Assembly: GCF_003387165.1 (NCBI RefSeq)
Contig: NZ_QUMW01000011.1
Location: forward strand, 159,877 to 223,876
Length of the DNA stretch: 64,000 nucleotides
Direction: 5' to 3'
Source of the DNA: Jeotgalicoccus halotolerans
Lineage (GTDB): Bacteria > Bacillota > Bacilli > Staphylococcales > Salinicoccaceae
Part shown: one piece after another, positions 28,237 to 40,990 of the stretch
How positions within the stretch are numbered: the first letter of the stretch is position 1
Layout of the letters: every line of letters begins with the position of its first letter
Made by a program: the position numbers and the translations under genes
The notes under the pieces: generated by a model
Seen by the model: only the letters and a program-made list of their open reading frames with translations
The model's database searches: none
Told to the model about the DNA's origin: nothing

Positions 28237-30318
28237 TTAAGAACCTGTATTTTTCTTGATGATTTCTTCAGATACTGATTTAGGAACCTCTTCATAGTGG
28301 TCGAATACCATTGAGTAAGTACCGCGACCCTGCGTGTTAGAACGCAGTGATGTTGCGTATCCGAACATTTCAGAAAGTGGAACGAATGCGTTAACGACTT
28401 GAGCGTTACCGCGGGCATTCATACCTTCTACACGTCCGCGACGGCTTGTAACGTCACCCATGATATCACCTAAATATTCTTCAGGCATAACGATTTCAAC
28501 TTTCATCATCGGCTCTAAAAGAACTGGTTTACATACTTTCGCAGCTTCTCTCAGTGCCAGTGATGCAGCGACTTTAAATGCCATTTCAGATGAATCGACA
28601 TCGTGGTATGAACCATCGTAAAGTTTAGCCTTAACGTCAACTAAAGGATATCCGGCAATTACACCGTTTTCCATAGAATCTTTAAGTCCAGCTTCTACAG
28701 ATGGAATATATTCACGTGGAACTACCCCTCCGACAATCGCGTTTTCGAACTCGAAACCGCCGCCTTGCTCGTTTGGAGTAAATTCAATGTGAACGTCACC
28801 GAACTGACCGCGACCACCAGATTGGCGGGCGAATTTACCTTGTACCTTAGCAGGTGCAGTAAATGTTTCACGGTAAGATACCATTGGCGCACCAACGTTA
28901 CATTCAACTTTGAATTCACGTTTCATGCGGTCAACAAGTACGTCCAGGTGAAGCTCACCCATACCGCCGATAATAACCTGTCCGGTTTCTTTATCAGTAC
29001 GGGCTGTGAACGTCGGGTCTTCTTCCTGCAATTTAACAAGTGCAGTCGTTAACTTATCCTGGTCACTCTTAGACTTCGGCTCAACCGATAAGTGAATAAC
29101 CGGTTCAGGGAATTCCATAGATTCAAGGATTATGTTAAGTTTTTCCTGTGTAAGAGTATCACCAGTACCAGTGTCTTTTAGACCTACTGCAGCAGCGATA
29201 TCTCCTGAATAAACAGTCGAGATTTCTTCACGTGAGTTAGCGTGCATCTGTAAGATACGGCCGACACGTTCACGTTTGCCTTTAGTAGTATTCTGTACGT
29301 AAGAGCCAGCATCAAGTGTACCTGAGTACACGCGGAAGAAAGTAAGCTTACCAACGAATGGATCTGTCATTACTTTAAATGCCAATGCTGCAAACGGCTC
29401 AGAATCATCCGGTTTTGCAATATACTCTTCTTCTTCATTATCAGCTTTATGACCGACAATCGGTTTAACATCTAATGGAGATGGAAGATAGTCTACTACC
29501 GCGTCAAGCAGTAATTGAACACCTTTATTTTTGAATGCAGTACCGCAAAGTGCAGGGTAGAATTCAACATCACAAGTCGCTTTGCGAATTGCTGCTTTAA
29601 GTTCTTCCACAGAAAGTTCTTCTCCGCCGAGGTATTTTTCCATAACGTCTTCATTGACGTCGGCTAAACCTTCGATAAGAGCTTCTCTTGCTTCTGCTGC
29701 TTCGTCAGCGTAATCTGCAGGGATTTCAATTTCGTTAATATCAGTTCCCAGGTCGTTACCGTAGCTGTATGCTTTCATTTCTACAAGATCAATGATTCCT
29801 GTGAAATTATCTTCAGCACCAATCGGAATTTGGATCGGGTGTGTATTCGCCTGTAATCGGTCTCTGATAGTGCCTACTGAATACTGGAAGTCTGCACCGA
29901 CTTTGTCCATTTTGTTTACGAATACAAGTCTTGGAACGCCGTATGTTGTCGCCTGACGCCATACTGTTTCAGTTTGTGGCTCAACACCTGATTGTGCATC
30001 AAGTACTGTAACCGCACTGTCGAGTACACGTAATGAACGTTCAACTTCAACAGTGAAGTCTACGTGTCCAGGTGTATCGATAATGTTTACACGGTGGTTA
30101 TCCCACTCAGCTGTTGTCGCAGCAGATGTGATCGTGATTCCACGTTCCTGCTCCTGCTCCATCCAGTCCATCTGTGAAGCACCTTCGTGTGTTTCACCTA
30201 GTTTGTGGATACGCCCTGTGTAATAAAGAATACGTTCAGTCGTCGTAGTTTTACCTGCATCGATGTGTGCCATGATACCGATATTACGCGTTCTTTCTAG
30301 AGTAAATGGTCTTGCCAT
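28237..30318 (-). CDS. fusA: Elongation factor G
   Basis: Translocation GTPase and fusidic-acid target. The 693 residues include P-loop [12 protein letters not shown], switch-2 DTPGHVDF and NKMDKVGAD, then domains II-V. Sits between rpsG (59 bp upstream) and tuf, the conserved str order. Confidence 0.98.
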   Translation of the reverse strand: MARPFTLERTRNIGIMAHIDAGKTTTTERILYYTGRIHKLGETHEGASQMDWMEQEQERGITITSAATTAEWDNHRVNIIDTPGHVDFTVEVERSLRVLDSAVTVLDAQSGVEPQTETVWRQATTYGVPRLVFVNKMDKVGADFQYSVGTIRDRLQANTHPIQIPIGAEDNFTGIIDLVEMKAYSYGNDLGTDINEIEIPADYADEAAEAREALIEGLADVNEDVMEKYLGGEELSVEELKAAIRKATCDVEFYPALCGTAFKNKGVQLLLDAVVDYLPSPLDVKPIVGHKADNEEEEYIAKPDDSEPFAALAFKVMTDPFVGKLTFFRVYSGTLDAGSYVQNTTKGKRERVGRILQMHANSREEISTVYSGDIAAAVGLKDTGTGDTLTQEKLNIILESMEFPEPVIHLSVEPKSKSDQDKLTTALVKLQEEDPTFTARTDKETGQVIIGGMGELHLDVLVDRMKREFKVECNVGAPMVSYRETFTAPAKVQGKFARQSGGRGQFGDVHIEFTPNEQGGGFEFENAIVGGVVPREYIPSVEAGLKDSMENGVIAGYPLVDVKAKLYDGSYHDVDSSEMAFKVAASLALREAAKVCKPVLLEPMMKVEIVMPEEYLGDIMGDVTSRRGRVEGMNARGNAQVVNAFVPLSEMFGYATSLRSNTQGRGTYSMVFDHYEEVPKSVSEEIIKKNTGS

Positions 30319-30377
30319 GAGTATTCTTTGCTCCTTCCAGGAATGGATTAGATTTAAATACTAAAAGGCAGTGCTTC

Positions 30378-30848
30378 CTACCAGCGGTAGTGTGCAAATG
30401 CTCTGTTAGCTTCAGCCATTTTATGACTTTCTTCGCGTTTCTTAACTGCTCCACCTGTGTTGTTAGCAGCATCAAGAATTTCGTTAGCTAATCTTTCTTC
30501 CATTGTCTTTTCCCCACGCAGACGTGCGTAGTTCACAAGCCAACGTAAGCTTAGAGTAGTACGGCGTTCTGGACGAACTTCAACCGGCACTTGGTAGTTT
30601 GACCCACCAACACGGCGTGCTTTAACCTCAAGAAGTGGCATAATGTTTTCAATCGCTTCGTCAAAAACCTCCATAGCATCTTTACCAGAACGTTCTTGTA
30701 CTAGATCAAATGCGTTATAAAGAATTTTTTGCGAAGTTCCTCGTTTACCGTCAATCATCATTTTGTTGATGAGTTTAGTCACAAGCTTAGAGTTGTGAAT
30801 CGGATCCGGTAATACATCTCTTTTTGGTACTGGACCTTTACGTGGCAT
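30378..30848 (-). CDS. rpsG: 30S ribosomal protein S7
   Basis: Full-length 156-residue S7 ([20 protein letters not shown] start, [14 protein letters not shown] end). Primary 16S rRNA-binding protein that organises the head of the small subunit. GGAGG before ATG; follows rpsL by 69 bp. Confidence 0.98.
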   Translation of the reverse strand: MPRKGPVPKRDVLPDPIHNSKLVTKLINKMMIDGKRGTSQKILYNAFDLVQERSGKDAMEVFDEAIENIMPLLEVKARRVGGSNYQVPVEVRPERRTTLSLRWLVNYARLRGEKTMEERLANEILDAANNTGGAVKKREESHKMAEANRAFAHYRW

Positions 30849-30917
30849 AATTATCCTCCTTCCATTTTTTATTTTATCATTTTTTTAATTTGCTTACGCA
30901 TCTAAAGTGACTGAATA

Positions 30918-31337
30918 TTACTTGTCGCCTTTAGGTTTTTTAGCACCGTAATGTGAACGGCTTTGTCTGCGACCTTCAACACCTGAAGTATCAAGAGCAC
31001 CGCGAACTACGTGGTAACGTACCCCCGGTAAGTCTTTAACACGTCCTCCGCGGATAAGTACAACACTGTGTTCTTGCAGGTTGTGACCGATACCAGGGAT
31101 ATACGCGTTCACTTCAATATTATTTGATAATCTGACACGTGCATATTTACGTAAAGCAGAGTTTGGTTTTTTAGGAGTCATAGTACCTACACGTGTACAA
31201 ACACCGCGTTTTTGTGGCGCAGCGTCAGTAGTAACGCGTTTCTTAAGACTGTTAAACCCTCTGTTCAATGCAGGCGATGCAGATTTTTGTGATTTAGTGC
31301 TGCGTGACTTTCTGATCAACTGATTAATAGTTGGCAT
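30918..31337 (-). CDS. rpsL: 30S ribosomal protein S12
   Basis: 139-residue S12 with the decoding-site loops [11 protein letters not shown] and [12 protein letters not shown], the positions where streptomycin resistance arises; both read as wild type. ATG at 31337 is the true start (MPTINQL), with AGGAGGA before it; the same frame extends 42 codons upstream through leader DNA without homology. First gene of the str operon. Confidence 0.97.
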   Translation of the reverse strand: MPTINQLIRKSRSTKSQKSASPALNRGFNSLKKRVTTDAAPQKRGVCTRVGTMTPKKPNSALRKYARVRLSNNIEVNAYIPGIGHNLQEHSVVLIRGGRVKDLPGVRYHVVRGALDTSGVEGRRQSRSHYGAKKPKGDK

Positions 31338-31489
31338 AATCGAATGTCCTCCTCTCGTTTTCTTAATCCACACATCCAGGTGGTTCATTTTCAGGGTATA
31401 AAAAATCTGTAAGATGTAAATCTTACACAAAATACACTTTGTCTCCTTTATGACTGGGCACAAAGTCCCCTCACAAAGTAACCTTAACT

Positions 31490-31519
31490 ATAATACCACT
31501 GCGGCAGCTTCAGTGTCAA
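31490..31519 (-). promoter_or_regulatory. Promoter of the rpsL-rpsG-fusA(-tuf) operon
   Basis: Consensus -35 TTGACA (31514-31519) and -10 TATTAT (31490-31495), 18-bp spacer, about 150 bp before the rpsL start. Confidence 0.8.
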
Positions 31520-31636
31520 GCTTTCCCGATATAAAAAACATATCGCTAAGACATAAACAGATTAACACAAATCTCCTTCTATAGCTACAATAAACCGGGC
31601 ATTTTTGCTGAAGTTTTTTCTTTCGCGGGCAGTTTC

Positions 31637-31672
31637 ATTTTTATAAAAAGCCGCTCCTGTTACGGAGCGGCT
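31637..31672 (-). terminator. Terminator of rpoB-rpoC
   Basis: AGCCGCTCC and GGAGCGGCT pair around GTAACA, followed by TTTTTATAAAAAT on the minus strand. Confidence 0.88.
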
Positions 31673-31737
31673 ACCGCACATGCAGTTGACCCTTCAATGC
31701 ATGTGCTTCCCTCTTATTTTAGTACCTTCCGAAAAAG

Positions 31738-34700
31738 TTAATCTTCTAAAAGAACAACTTCTTCTTCCGATACTGCTTTTTCAGCTACATCTATCTCTAC
31801 ATCTTTATACTTTGCCATTCCTGTACCTGCAGGAATCAGTTTACCGATAATAACGTTCTCTTTAAGGCCGAGAAGATCATCGCGTTTCCCTTTAATCGCT
31901 GCATCTGTCAGGACACGTGTTGTTTCCTGGAAGCTTGCTGCTGAAAGGAAACTTTCAGTTTCAAGTGAAGCTTTCGTAATACCGAGCAGTACCGGTTTTG
32001 CCGTTGCAGGACGTTTTCTCTGTTTGAAGATCTCTTTATTGGCGTCCGTAAACGTATGAATTTCGACTAAAGCACCTGGTAATAACGAAGTGTCTCCGGC
32101 ATCGATAATGCGCACTTTTCGCAGCATTTGACGAACCATAACTTCAACGTGCTTATCACCAATTTCTACCCCTTGCATGCGGTATACTTTCTGTACTTCT
32201 TTAAGCAGATATTCCTGTGTCGTATTTAAACCGGCTACCTGAAGCAGCTGTTTAGGTTCGATTGAACCTTCATTTAACACTTCACCAGGACCGACTTTAT
32301 CGCCGACTTCAACCAGCAGGCGTGCTGCCCCTGGCACCATGTAAGTGCGGGTTTCATGCTCACCTTTAACCTTAACTTCCTGCTGACGGTCCTTAACAAC
32401 TTCAATATCCGTTACTGTACCGTGTATTTCTGAAATCTGTGCCTGCCCTTTCGGGTTACGCGCTTCGAATAGTTCCTGAATACGCGGTAAACCTTGTGTA
32501 ATATCGCTACCTGCTACCCCGCCTGTGTGGAACGTACGCATTGTAAGCTGTGTACCCGGCTCACCAATTGATTGAGCGGCAATTGTACCAACTGCTTCGC
32601 CGACCTCAACTTTTTCACCAGTCGCAAGGTTTTTACCATAGCAGCGTTCGCATACACCATGACGTGTATTACATGTAAATGCTGAACGGATATATACTTC
32701 TTCAATGCCGCTGTTCACGATCTCTTTAGCGATATCCGGAGTGATTAACTCATTGCTGCCGAGAATGACCTCGTCAGTTTCCGGATGTCTTACAGTTTCT
32801 TTTACATAACGGCCTTCCAGACGGTCGATAAGCGGCTCGATAAGTTCTGATCCTTCTGTCAATGCAGAAACACTCAGTCCTTTATCAGTACCGCAATCTT
32901 CTTCGCGTACGATAACATCCTGCGCAACATCAACCAGGCGGCGTGTCAGGTAACCCGAGTCAGCAGTTTTCAGTGCTGTATCGGCAAGACCTTTACGCGC
33001 ACCGTGAGTCGAGATAAAGTACTCGAGTACTGTCAGTCCCTCACGGAAACTTGATTTGATTGGAAGCTCGATGATTTCACCTGACGGGTTCGCCATCAGT
33101 CCGCGCATACCGGCAAGTTGTGTAAAGTTTGATGCGTTACCGCGGGCACCTGAGTCACTCATCATGAAGATCGGGTTCAGGCGGTGTAATGATGCCATCA
33201 GTTTATCCTGGATAACATCTTTAGCTTTTGTCCAAAGTTCAATAACAGCATTATAACGTTCTTCTTCAGTAATTAAACCGCGGGAGAACTGCTTCTGAAC
33301 TTTCTCAACTTTTTCTTCAGTATCGTCGATGATGACCTGTTTCTCAGGAAGTACAACGATATCTGCTACCCCTACAGTAATACCAGCTTTAGCGGAGTAT
33401 TTGAATCCGAGGTCTTTCATCAGATCCAGCATGACAGATGTTTCTGTAATGTGGAACTTGTTGAAGACTTCCGCAATAACCTGTCCAAGATATTTCTTGT
33501 CAAATGGATCGACAAGCGGCATTTCCTGAATTTTTTCAACTAAACCTTCTTCGCCTAAATCTTTAGCGTCAATGAAGTATTTGTTTGGTGTTTTGCGTTC
33601 TAAGTTTTCGCGTGTCGGTTCGTTAATATACGGGAATGAAGGCGGCATAATCTGATTGAAGATTACTTTACCGACAGTCGTCATTAATAGTTTACCTTTG
33701 TTCTCCGCAGAAACTTTTTCCTCAGATAAGGTTTGTGTATGAAGGCCGATACGCGTATGAAGTGATGTGTAACCGTTCTGGTAAGCCATCACAACTTCAT
33801 CGATACTCTTGAAGATATGCCCTTCATTTTTCATGTTTTCACGTTCAAGCGTCAAGTAGTAGTTACCAAGAACCATATCCTGGGACGGTGTAACTACCGG
33901 CTTGCCGTCTTTGGGGTTAAGGATATTTTGAGCAGCGAGCATCAGCATGCGTGCTTCAGCTTGTGCTTCTTTCGATAATGGAACGTGCACTGCCATCTGG
34001 TCACCGTCAAAGTCAGCATTGTATGCTGTTGTAACTAACGGGTGAAGACGGATAGCGCGGCCTTCCACTAATTTAGCTTCGAAAGCCTGAATACCGAGAC
34101 GGTGAAGTGTCGGTGCACGGTTCAGCAGTACCGGGTGCTCGGAAATAACATCTTCCAAAACATCCCACACTTCATTTTCCATGCGCTCAATCTTGCCTTT
34201 GGCATTCTTGATGTTTGTCGCCAAGTCACGTGCTACAAGTTCTTTCATCACGAAAGGCTTGAACAGTTCGAGCGCCATTTCTTTCGGCAGTCCGCACTGA
34301 TACATTTTCAGACCCGGTCCGACAACGATTACCGAACGTCCTGAATAGTCAACACGTTTACCAAGAAGGTTCTGACGGAAACGTCCCTGTTTACCTTTAA
34401 GCATATGAGACAGTGACTTAAGCGGGCGGTTACCCGGTCCTGTAACAGGACGGCCGCGGCGGCCATTATCGATAAGCGCATCTACAGCTTCCTGCAGCAT
34501 GCGTTTCTCATTCTGGACGATAATTCCCGGTGCTCCTAAATCAAGGAGGCGTTTCAGACGGTTGTTACGGTTAATTACGCGACGGTAAAGGTCGTTCATA
34601 TCACTCGTAGCAAAACGCCCGCCGTCCAGCTGTACCATCGGACGAATTTCCGGAGGAATAATCGGCAGCACATCAAGAATCATCCATGACGGATCATTGC

Positions 34701-35358
34701 CTGAATGACGGAAAGCTTCAACGACTTCAAGACGTTTGATCGCTCTTGTCAGACGCTGTCCTGTTGCTGTTTCAAGCTCTTTTCTGAGCATTTCAAGTTC
34801 CGCGTTTAAGTCCACCTGCTGAAGTAATTCTTTAATCGCTTCAGCACCCATTTTCGCTGTAAATGTATTGCCGAATTTATCGTAATACTCGCGGTATTCA
34901 CGTTCGCTTAAGAGCTGCTTAGGCTCGAGACCCGTAGGTCCCGGCTTAATTACAGCGTAAGATGCGAAATAGATAATTTCTTCAAGCGAGCGGGGTGACA
35001 TATCTAAAAGGAGACCCATGCGTGACGGAATTCCTTTAAAGTACCAGATGTGAGTTACAGGAGCTGCAAGCTCGATGTGCCCCATTCTTTCACGTCTTAC
35101 TTTAGCACGTGTAACTTCGACTCCGCAGCGGTCACAAACCATCCCTTTATATCTGACACGTTTGTACTTACCGCAGCTGCATTCCCAGTCTTTAGTCGGT
35201 CCGAAAATCTTCTCACAGAATAAACCATCGCGTTCCGGTTTTAATGTTCTGTAGTTAATCGTTTCCGGTTTCTTCACTTCACCGAAAGACCATGAACGAA
35301 TCTTTTCCGGTGACGCTAAACCAATTTTCATATATTTAAATCTATTAACATCTATCAA
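31738..35358 (-). CDS. rpoC: RNA polymerase beta' subunit
   Basis: 1206 residues, full length. N-terminal zinc site CSCGKYKR...CDRCGVEV, catalytic magnesium motif [16 protein letters not shown] and trigger-loop region are intact. Follows rpoB by 39 bp; the pair ends at a strong terminator. GGGAGGAAAG before ATG. Confidence 0.98.
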   Translation of the reverse strand: MIDVNRFKYMKIGLASPEKIRSWSFGEVKKPETINYRTLKPERDGLFCEKIFGPTKDWECSCGKYKRVRYKGMVCDRCGVEVTRAKVRRERMGHIELAAPVTHIWYFKGIPSRMGLLLDMSPRSLEEIIYFASYAVIKPGPTGLEPKQLLSEREYREYYDKFGNTFTAKMGAEAIKELLQQVDLNAELEMLRKELETATGQRLTRAIKRLEVVEAFRHSGNDPSWMILDVLPIIPPEIRPMVQLDGGRFATSDMNDLYRRVINRNNRLKRLLDLGAPGIIVQNEKRMLQEAVDALIDNGRRGRPVTGPGNRPLKSLSHMLKGKQGRFRQNLLGKRVDYSGRSVIVVGPGLKMYQCGLPKEMALELFKPFVMKELVARDLATNIKNAKGKIERMENEVWDVLEDVISEHPVLLNRAPTLHRLGIQAFEAKLVEGRAIRLHPLVTTAYNADFDGDQMAVHVPLSKEAQAEARMLMLAAQNILNPKDGKPVVTPSQDMVLGNYYLTLERENMKNEGHIFKSIDEVVMAYQNGYTSLHTRIGLHTQTLSEEKVSAENKGKLLMTTVGKVIFNQIMPPSFPYINEPTRENLERKTPNKYFIDAKDLGEEGLVEKIQEMPLVDPFDKKYLGQVIAEVFNKFHITETSVMLDLMKDLGFKYSAKAGITVGVADIVVLPEKQVIIDDTEEKVEKVQKQFSRGLITEEERYNAVIELWTKAKDVIQDKLMASLHRLNPIFMMSDSGARGNASNFTQLAGMRGLMANPSGEIIELPIKSSFREGLTVLEYFISTHGARKGLADTALKTADSGYLTRRLVDVAQDVIVREEDCGTDKGLSVSALTEGSELIEPLIDRLEGRYVKETVRHPETDEVILGSNELITPDIAKEIVNSGIEEVYIRSAFTCNTRHGVCERCYGKNLATGEKVEVGEAVGTIAAQSIGEPGTQLTMRTFHTGGVAGSDITQGLPRIQELFEARNPKGQAQISEIHGTVTDIEVVKDRQQEVKVKGEHETRTYMVPGAARLLVEVGDKVGPGEVLNEGSIEPKQLLQVAGLNTTQEYLLKEVQKVYRMQGVEIGDKHVEVMVRQMLRKVRIIDAGDTSLLPGALVEIHTFTDANKEIFKQRKRPATAKPVLLGITKASLETESFLSAASFQETTRVLTDAAIKGKRDDLLGLKENVIIGKLIPAGTGMAKYKDVEIDVAEKAVSEEEVVLLED

Positions 35359-35397
35359 TGAGCTTTCCTCCCTAAAGTTTTCTCGAAGCTCAGCACA

Positions 35398-38300
35398 TTA
35401 CTCAGTAACATTTTCATTTTCAGCTGAAGCAGTTACCTTGTCCGATTGAGTCGGTTGGCTTTCCATCTCGTCATCTTCTGTATCGCGCAATTCAATTTCT
35501 TCGTCGTTTTCATCCATGATACTTACATCGAGACCCAGACTCTGAAGTTCTTTCATCAATACTCTGAATGATTCCGGAACGCCCGGTTTCGGCAGGTTTT
35601 CACCCTTTACAATTGCTTCATATGTTTTCACACGTCCGACTGTATCATCCGATTTAACTGTCAGAATTTCCTGTAATGTGTATGCGGCACCGTATGCTTC
35701 AAGCGCCCAAACTTCCATCTCACCGAAACGCTGTCCGCCGAACTGCGCTTTACCGCCCAGTGGCTGCTGCGTTACTAATGAGTAAGGTCCGGTACTTCTT
35801 GCATGCAGTTTATCGTCAACCATGTGCGCAAGTTTAAGCATGTACATCACACCAACAGAAATACGGTTTTCAAACGGTTCGCCTGTGCGTCCGTCGTAAA
35901 GTACCGTCTTACCGTCGCGTGCAAGTCCCGCTTCTTCCATCGTAGTCCATACATCATCTTCGTTCGCTCCGTCAAATACCGGAGATGCCATTCTTAAGCC
36001 CATTGCACGCGCCGCCATACCGAGGTGCAGTTCAAGAACCTGACCAATGTTCATACGGGATGGAACACCGAGCGGGTTAAGCATGATATCAATTGGCGTG
36101 CCGTCAGGCAGATAAGGCATATCTTCTTCAGGTAAAATTTTCGAAATAACACCTTTGTTACCGTGACGTCCGCACATTTTATCTCCTTCAGAAATTTTTC
36201 TCTTCTGAACGATATAAACACGAACGAGCTGGTTCACACCAGGTGATAATTCGTCGCCGTCTTCACGGTTGAAGACTTTAACATCAAGCACGATTCCGCC
36301 TGCACCGTGAGGCACACGCAGCGAAGTATCTCTGACTTCACGCGCTTTTTCACCGAAGATTGCATGCAGTAAACGTTCTTCTGCAGTTAATTCAGTCACA
36401 CCTTTAGGCGTTACTTTACCGACGAGAATATCACCGTCCATAACTTCAGCACCGATGTGCACAATTCCGCGATCGTCCAGTTTTTTAAGCGCGCTGTCCG
36501 AAACGTTTGGAATGTCGCGTGTAATTTCTTCAGGTCCGAGTTTTGTGTCTCTTGATTCAGATTCGTATTCTTCAATGTGAATTGAAGTGTATACATCCTG
36601 TTTCACAAGACGCTCACTCATAATTACAGCATCCTCATAGTTATAACCATCCCATGTCATAAAGCCGACAACAAGGTTGCGTCCAAGAGCCATTTCACCG
36701 TTGTCCATGGAAGGTCCATCGGCAAGTATTTCACCTTTTTCAACGATGTCACCTTCAGTAATAATCGGCTTCTGGTTATAGCATGTTCCTGCGTTTGAAC
36801 GCACGAATTTAGACATTCTGTAAATATCTTTTTCTGTTTCTACTTCTTTACCGTTCTTATCTTCGATACGGCGGACGTGAATTTCTTTTGCTTCAACATG
36901 TTCAACGCGCCCTCTGTAGCGTGAAACTACAGCAGCACCTGAGTCGCGGGCAGACACGTGTTCCATACCTGTACCGATAAACGGCGATTCAGGATTTAAT
37001 AATGGAACTGCCTGACGCTGCATGTTCGCACCCATAAGTGCACGGTTAGAGTCATCATTCTCAAGGAATGGAATACAAGCAGTCGCAGCAGATACTACCT
37101 GCTTAGGCGATACGTCCATGTAGTCCATACGATCCCGCTGCATCTGCGTGTTGTTTCCGCGGAAACGGCAGATAACTTCCTCATCGAGGAATGAGCCGTC
37201 TTCATCGAGAACAGCATTCGCCTGCGCAACGACATAGCTGTCTTCTTCATCAGCTGTTAAGTAATCGATTTTATTCGTTACTTTATTCGTTTCAGGATCA
37301 ACTCTTCTGTACGGTGTTTCGATAAATCCGAAATCATTAACACGTGCATAACTTGACAGCGTGTTAATTAGACCGATGTTCGGCCCCTCCGGAGTTTCAA
37401 TCGGACACATACGTCCGTAGTGAGAGTAGTGAACGTCACGCACTTCCATGCCGGCGCGTTCACGAGTCAGACCGCCGGGTCCTAAGGCAGACAGACGGCG
37501 TTTGTGCGTCAGTTCTGCAAGCGGGTTTGTCTGGTCCATAAATTGTGATAACTGCGAGCTTCCGAAGAACTCTTTAATAGATGCAATTACAGGACGAATG
37601 TTAATCAGCTGCTGAGGCGTTACCGTTTCAGTATCTTGAATAGACATTCTTTCACGTACAACACGTTCCATACGGGAAACACCGATACGGAATTGGTTTT
37701 GCAGCAGTTCACCGACTGAACGCAGACGACGGTTACCGAGATGGTCAATATCATCTGTGAATCCGACACCTTCCAATAAATTAAAGAAATAACTCATTGA
37801 AGAAATAATATCTGAAGGCGTGATTGATTTAACTTCCACATCAGGGAAGGCGTTGCCGATTACTGTCGTTGAATGCTCTTCATTGTTGCGTGATTTGACT
37901 TTCACCGATTGAATTTCAACAGGCTCGTCTAAGAGACCTTGTTCAAGGTGATAAGTTTTCAGGTTTGCAGTTGTTTCAAGCTGCTCCATAATCGAGTCCA
38001 GTGTACGGCGATCGATAGTCGAGCCTGCTTCAGCAATAATTTCACCTGTCTCTGAGTCGACAACCGGTTCTGTAAGCACTTGGTTGAAGAGACGGTTTTG
38101 CAGATGAAGTTTTTTATTCATCTTATAACGTCCGACATTTGCAAGGTCGTAACGTTTCGGATCAAAGAATCTCGAATATAATAAATTACGTGCGTTTTCT
38201 ACTGTTGGCGGTTCGCCTGGACGCAATCTTTCATAGATTTCTAACAGGGCCTGGTCGACTGTTTCTGTCGCATCTTTCTCGAGTGTATTGCGAAGGTATT

Positions 38301-38952
38301 CGTTATCGCCGAGAAGATTGATGATTTCTTCGTCAGTTGCAAAACCTAACGCACGTAATAATACCGTAATCGGCAATTTGCGCGTGCGGTCAATTCTTAC
38401 ATATACGACATCTTTTGCGTCGATTTCATATTCCAACCATGCGCCACGGTTAGGGATGACTGTTGCTCCGAAGTTCAATTTACCATTTTTGTCGAACTTC
38501 TCAGAGAAATATACAGACGGACTTCTTACTAATTGCGAAACGATTACACGCTCGGCACCATTAATAATAAAAGTCCCTGTATCCGTCATCAATGGGAAAT
38601 CTCCCATAAATACATCCTGCTCTTTAACTTCGCCGGTTTCTTTGATGACTAAGCGAACTTTCACTCTCAGCGGTGCTGAGTAAGTAGAATCGTGATCTTT
38701 CGCTTCTTCCTCGTTATACTTCGGTTCGCCGAGTTTATAATCTACAAATTCCAAAGACATATTCCCAGTAAAATCTTCTACCGGAGAAATATCTTTAAAC
38801 ATTTCGATTAGACCGGTTTCTAAAAACCACTCGTACGATTTCGTCTGAATCTCAATTAAGTTAGGTAATTCTAACTTCTCTTCGATACGCGCATAACTTC
38901 TACGTTGTGCATGTCTTCCATACTGAATCAATTGACTCATCGACAGATTCAC
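35398..38952 (-). CDS. rpoB: RNA polymerase beta subunit
   Basis: 1184 residues, full length. The rifampicin-binding cluster ([32 protein letters not shown]) has no classic resistance change. C-terminus carries an acidic tail after the conserved [11 protein letters not shown] end block, as in staphylococci. A promoter candidate lies about 180 bp upstream. Confidence 0.98.
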   Translation of the reverse strand: MNLSMSQLIQYGRHAQRRSYARIEEKLELPNLIEIQTKSYEWFLETGLIEMFKDISPVEDFTGNMSLEFVDYKLGEPKYNEEEAKDHDSTYSAPLRVKVRLVIKETGEVKEQDVFMGDFPLMTDTGTFIINGAERVIVSQLVRSPSVYFSEKFDKNGKLNFGATVIPNRGAWLEYEIDAKDVVYVRIDRTRKLPITVLLRALGFATDEEIINLLGDNEYLRNTLEKDATETVDQALLEIYERLRPGEPPTVENARNLLYSRFFDPKRYDLANVGRYKMNKKLHLQNRLFNQVLTEPVVDSETGEIIAEAGSTIDRRTLDSIMEQLETTANLKTYHLEQGLLDEPVEIQSVKVKSRNNEEHSTTVIGNAFPDVEVKSITPSDIISSMSYFFNLLEGVGFTDDIDHLGNRRLRSVGELLQNQFRIGVSRMERVVRERMSIQDTETVTPQQLINIRPVIASIKEFFGSSQLSQFMDQTNPLAELTHKRRLSALGPGGLTRERAGMEVRDVHYSHYGRMCPIETPEGPNIGLINTLSSYARVNDFGFIETPYRRVDPETNKVTNKIDYLTADEEDSYVVAQANAVLDEDGSFLDEEVICRFRGNNTQMQRDRMDYMDVSPKQVVSAATACIPFLENDDSNRALMGANMQRQAVPLLNPESPFIGTGMEHVSARDSGAAVVSRYRGRVEHVEAKEIHVRRIEDKNGKEVETEKDIYRMSKFVRSNAGTCYNQKPIITEGDIVEKGEILADGPSMDNGEMALGRNLVVGFMTWDGYNYEDAVIMSERLVKQDVYTSIHIEEYESESRDTKLGPEEITRDIPNVSDSALKKLDDRGIVHIGAEVMDGDILVGKVTPKGVTELTAEERLLHAIFGEKAREVRDTSLRVPHGAGGIVLDVKVFNREDGDELSPGVNQLVRVYIVQKRKISEGDKMCGRHGNKGVISKILPEEDMPYLPDGTPIDIMLNPLGVPSRMNIGQVLELHLGMAARAMGLRMASPVFDGANEDDVWTTMEEAGLARDGKTVLYDGRTGEPFENRISVGVMYMLKLAHMVDDKLHARSTGPYSLVTQQPLGGKAQFGGQRFGEMEVWALEAYGAAYTLQEILTVKSDDTVGRVKTYEAIVKGENLPKPGVPESFRVLMKELQSLGLDVSIMDENDEEIELRDTEDDEMESQPTQSDKVTASAENENVTE

Positions 38953-39128
38953 CCCTAATAATATTTGCGTAAACTATAATGGACATTTAAGAGCCGAACA
39001 GTTCAAAAGACAAAAAGAAAACGGAATCGTATTCAACCCCATTTCCTATTAAACTGGACACTTATACAAAATGTTCCATTCAACAGCTGCACAGAAAAGT
39101 ACATACTTATTGATATTAATTTAACATT

Positions 39129-39157
39129 CTATAAGAATAACATATACAATTTGTCAA
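39129..39157 (-). promoter_or_regulatory. Candidate rpoBC promoter
   Basis: TTGACA (39152-39157), 17-bp spacer and TTATAG (39129-39134). An overlapping TTGACT/TATTCT pair one step away is an alternative. Confidence 0.6.
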
Positions 39158-39177
39158 GTCAAATATATAATTTCTTT

Positions 39178-39765
39178 TTATTTAGTGCTTTTTAAGATGT
39201 AATAACCTTTATCTTTTGCTGCAATTTCAACATTTCCAAACAGAGATTTTAAATACTTTTTATAAGAAGCCATGCCCTGCTTTTTCTGTACAACCATATA
39301 AAAGCAGCCTTTTTCTTCCAGGCGCCGATAACCGTCATCCAGAATTTCGAGTACCGTATCCTTGCCTGCTCTAAATGGCGGATTCGTAACGTACAGAAAT
39401 GCATTTAAATCTGAAACGTCATAACTGCTCCGGTTTAGAATCTTGGCATCCACCTTTTCCCGGCGGGTGTTTTCAATAGATAATTGTATTGCATCCTCAT
39501 TAACTTCTACCATTACCGGTTTCAGTCCAAGTTCTTTGCCGAGCACCGTACCGATCGGTCCGTAGCCTGCGCCCATGTCAATAAACTTACCGCCGCCTTC
39601 AAAATCCGAAAATACAGTTTTAATCAGCACTTCAGTACCATAATCAATCTGATTTTTAGAAAATACACCGCGGTCTGTTTTAAAGCGGTAGACATGATTG
39701 TTGAAACTGAATTTTATTTCGCTGAATTCGTGCGGCGTGTCATCCGTAGTGTAATAGTGAGACAT
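39178..39765 (-). CDS. Class I methyltransferase, RsmC-like
   Basis: 195-residue SAM methyltransferase with the glycine loop DMGAGYGPIG and the catalytic NPPF motif of N2-guanine/N6-adenine methylases. Location between rplL and rpoB is conserved in Bacillus (ybxB) and staphylococci; predicted 16S rRNA m2G methyltransferase. Confidence 0.88.
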   Translation of the reverse strand: MSHYYTTDDTPHEFSEIKFSFNNHVYRFKTDRGVFSKNQIDYGTEVLIKTVFSDFEGGGKFIDMGAGYGPIGTVLGKELGLKPVMVEVNEDAIQLSIENTRREKVDAKILNRSSYDVSDLNAFLYVTNPPFRAGKDTVLEILDDGYRRLEEKGCFYMVVQKKQGMASYKKYLKSLFGNVEIAAKDKGYYILKSTK

Positions 39766-39793
39766 ACAATCTCCCCCAGTTGCTGAAAGTAAC

Positions 39794-39838
39794 TAAAAAA
39801 GTCCCCGATAAACTTATGTTTACGGGAACTTTTTCTGT
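39794..39838 (-). terminator. Terminator of rplJ-rplL
   Basis: AAAAAGTTCCCGTAAAC and GTTTATCGGGGACTTTTTT pair on the minus strand around ATAA. Confidence 0.85.
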
Positions 39839-39853
39839 CAAAATTTATATAGC

Positions 39854-40219
39854 TTACTTAACTTCTACGCCAGCGCCAACTTCTTCAAGTTGAGCTTTAA
39901 GAGCTTCAGCGTCTTCTTTAGAAAGACCTTCTTTGATGACTTTAGGAGCGCCGTCAACTAACTCTTTAGCATCTTTAAGACCAAGACCAGTAGCTTCGCG
40001 AACTACTTTGATTACTTTAATCTTAGAAGAACCTGCATCTGTAAGTTCTACATCAAATTCAGTTTGTTCTTCAGCAGCAGCAGCTTCTCCGCCACCTGCA
40101 GCAGCTACAGGAGCAGCAGCTGTTACGCCGAATTCTTCTTCAATTGCTTTTACTAAGTCGTTTAATTCTAAAACTGACATTTCTTTAATACTTTCAATGA
40201 TTTGTTCATTGTTAGCCAT
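39854..40219 (-). CDS. rplL: 50S ribosomal protein L7/L12
   Basis: 121-residue stalk protein: N-terminal dimerisation helix, alanine-rich hinge ([16 protein letters not shown]) and C-terminal factor-binding domain with [14 protein letters not shown]. Follows rplJ by 44 bp. Confidence 0.98.
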   Translation of the reverse strand: MANNEQIIESIKEMSVLELNDLVKAIEEEFGVTAAAPVAAAGGGEAAAAEEQTEFDVELTDAGSSKIKVIKVVREATGLGLKDAKELVDGAPKVIKEGLSKEDAEALKAQLEEVGAGVEVK

Positions 40220-40263
40220 AATAATATTCCTCCATTTTATAATTGTTTTCAGCGTGCCCGTTA

Positions 40264-40770
40264 TTAAGCTTCGCCGTTTTCCTGTTCTTTCTCTTCACCG
40301 ATAGCTTTAACTGCATATGCGAAGTTGCGTACTGGCGCTTGTAATACTGATAACAGCATAGAAAGCAATCCTTCTCTTGATGGCAGAGATGCAATTGATT
40401 TAACATCTTCAGCCGGTACGAAACTACCTTCGATGATACCTGCTTTAATTTCTAAAGCTTCGTGTTTTTTAGCAAATTCGTGGATGATTTTAGCTGGCGC
40501 GATAACATCTTCGTTAGAAAATGCGATTGCACTCGGGCCTACTAAGAATTCGTTCAGCTCAGATAAGCCGACAGAGTCCGCAGCACGGCGAACCATCGTG
40601 TTTTTGTAAACTTTGAATTCAATCCCAGCATCGCGCAATTGCTTACGCAGTTCAGTTACTTCAGATACTGTTAGACCGCGGTAGTCTACTAATACAGTAG
40701 ATACAGAGTTTTTCAGCTGTTCTGAAATCACTTCAACGTGCTGTTGTTTTTGTTCAATCACGTTTGACAT
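40264..40770 (-). CDS. rplJ: 50S ribosomal protein L10
   Basis: 168-residue stalk base protein that holds the L12 dimers; L10-L12 also represses its own mRNA through the leader found just upstream. Typical [19 protein letters not shown] block. GGAGGTG before ATG. Confidence 0.97.
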   Translation of the reverse strand: MSNVIEQKQQHVEVISEQLKNSVSTVLVDYRGLTVSEVTELRKQLRDAGIEFKVYKNTMVRRAADSVGLSELNEFLVGPSAIAFSNEDVIAPAKIIHEFAKKHEALEIKAGIIEGSFVPAEDVKSIASLPSREGLLSMLLSVLQAPVRNFAYAVKAIGEEKEQENGEA

Positions 40771-40802
40771 GTAGTTACACCTCCATTATTTTTTCTGGTG
40801 CA

Positions 40803-40932
40803 AATAAAAAAGCACCTTTTACCGGCGGCAAAAAGTGCTTGAATTTATATGAATATCATTCAAGTCATTTTTATTTGCCTCGGCAGGATAGTTATTAAGC
40901 TGTTATGTTCAGCTCCTGCTGTCTTAGGTAAT
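40803..40932 (-). ncRNA. L10 leader with attenuator upstream of rplJL
   Basis: The leader has the paired blocks ACCTAAGACAGCAGG and CCTGCCGAGGC of the Gram-positive L10 leader, the L10-(L12)4 binding site, then a terminator hairpin (AAGCACTTTTTGCCG/CGGTAAAAGGTGCTT with TTTTT, 40803-40841). Excess L10 complex is expected to stop transcription before rplJ. Confidence 0.85.
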
Positions 40933-40944
40933 TTTTTTAAATTT

Positions 40945-40979
40945 ACAAGTGTAAATATAACTGATATATCTACACTTGT
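40945..40979. promoter_or_regulatory. Long inverted repeat overlapping the rplJL promoter
   Basis: Two 15-bp arms, ACAAGTGTA(A/G)ATATA, with one mismatch around ACTGA. The repeat covers the spacer and both promoter boxes. Confidence 0.7.
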
Positions 40980-40982
40980 CAA
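40954..40982 (-). promoter_or_regulatory. Promoter of rplJ-rplL
   Basis: TTGACA (40977-40982), 17-bp spacer, TATATT (40954-40959), directly upstream of the L10 leader. Confidence 0.8.
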
Positions 40983-40990
40983 TGATTATT

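Larger units (their letters stand above)
31338..31737. other. rpoC-rpsL intergenic region with no L7Ae-type gene
   Basis: This 400-bp gap holds the rpsL leader, the str promoter (31490-31519) and the rpoBC terminator (31637-31672). The small L7Ae/Gadd45-type ribosomal protein gene usually found between rpoC and rpsL in Bacillus and Staphylococcus is absent; I see no frame in either direction with its sequence. Confidence 0.75.

Noticed and set aside
31338..31463. N-terminal extension of rpsL
   Set aside because: The extra 42 codons have no homology to S12; MPTINQL with AGGAGGA upstream is the true start.
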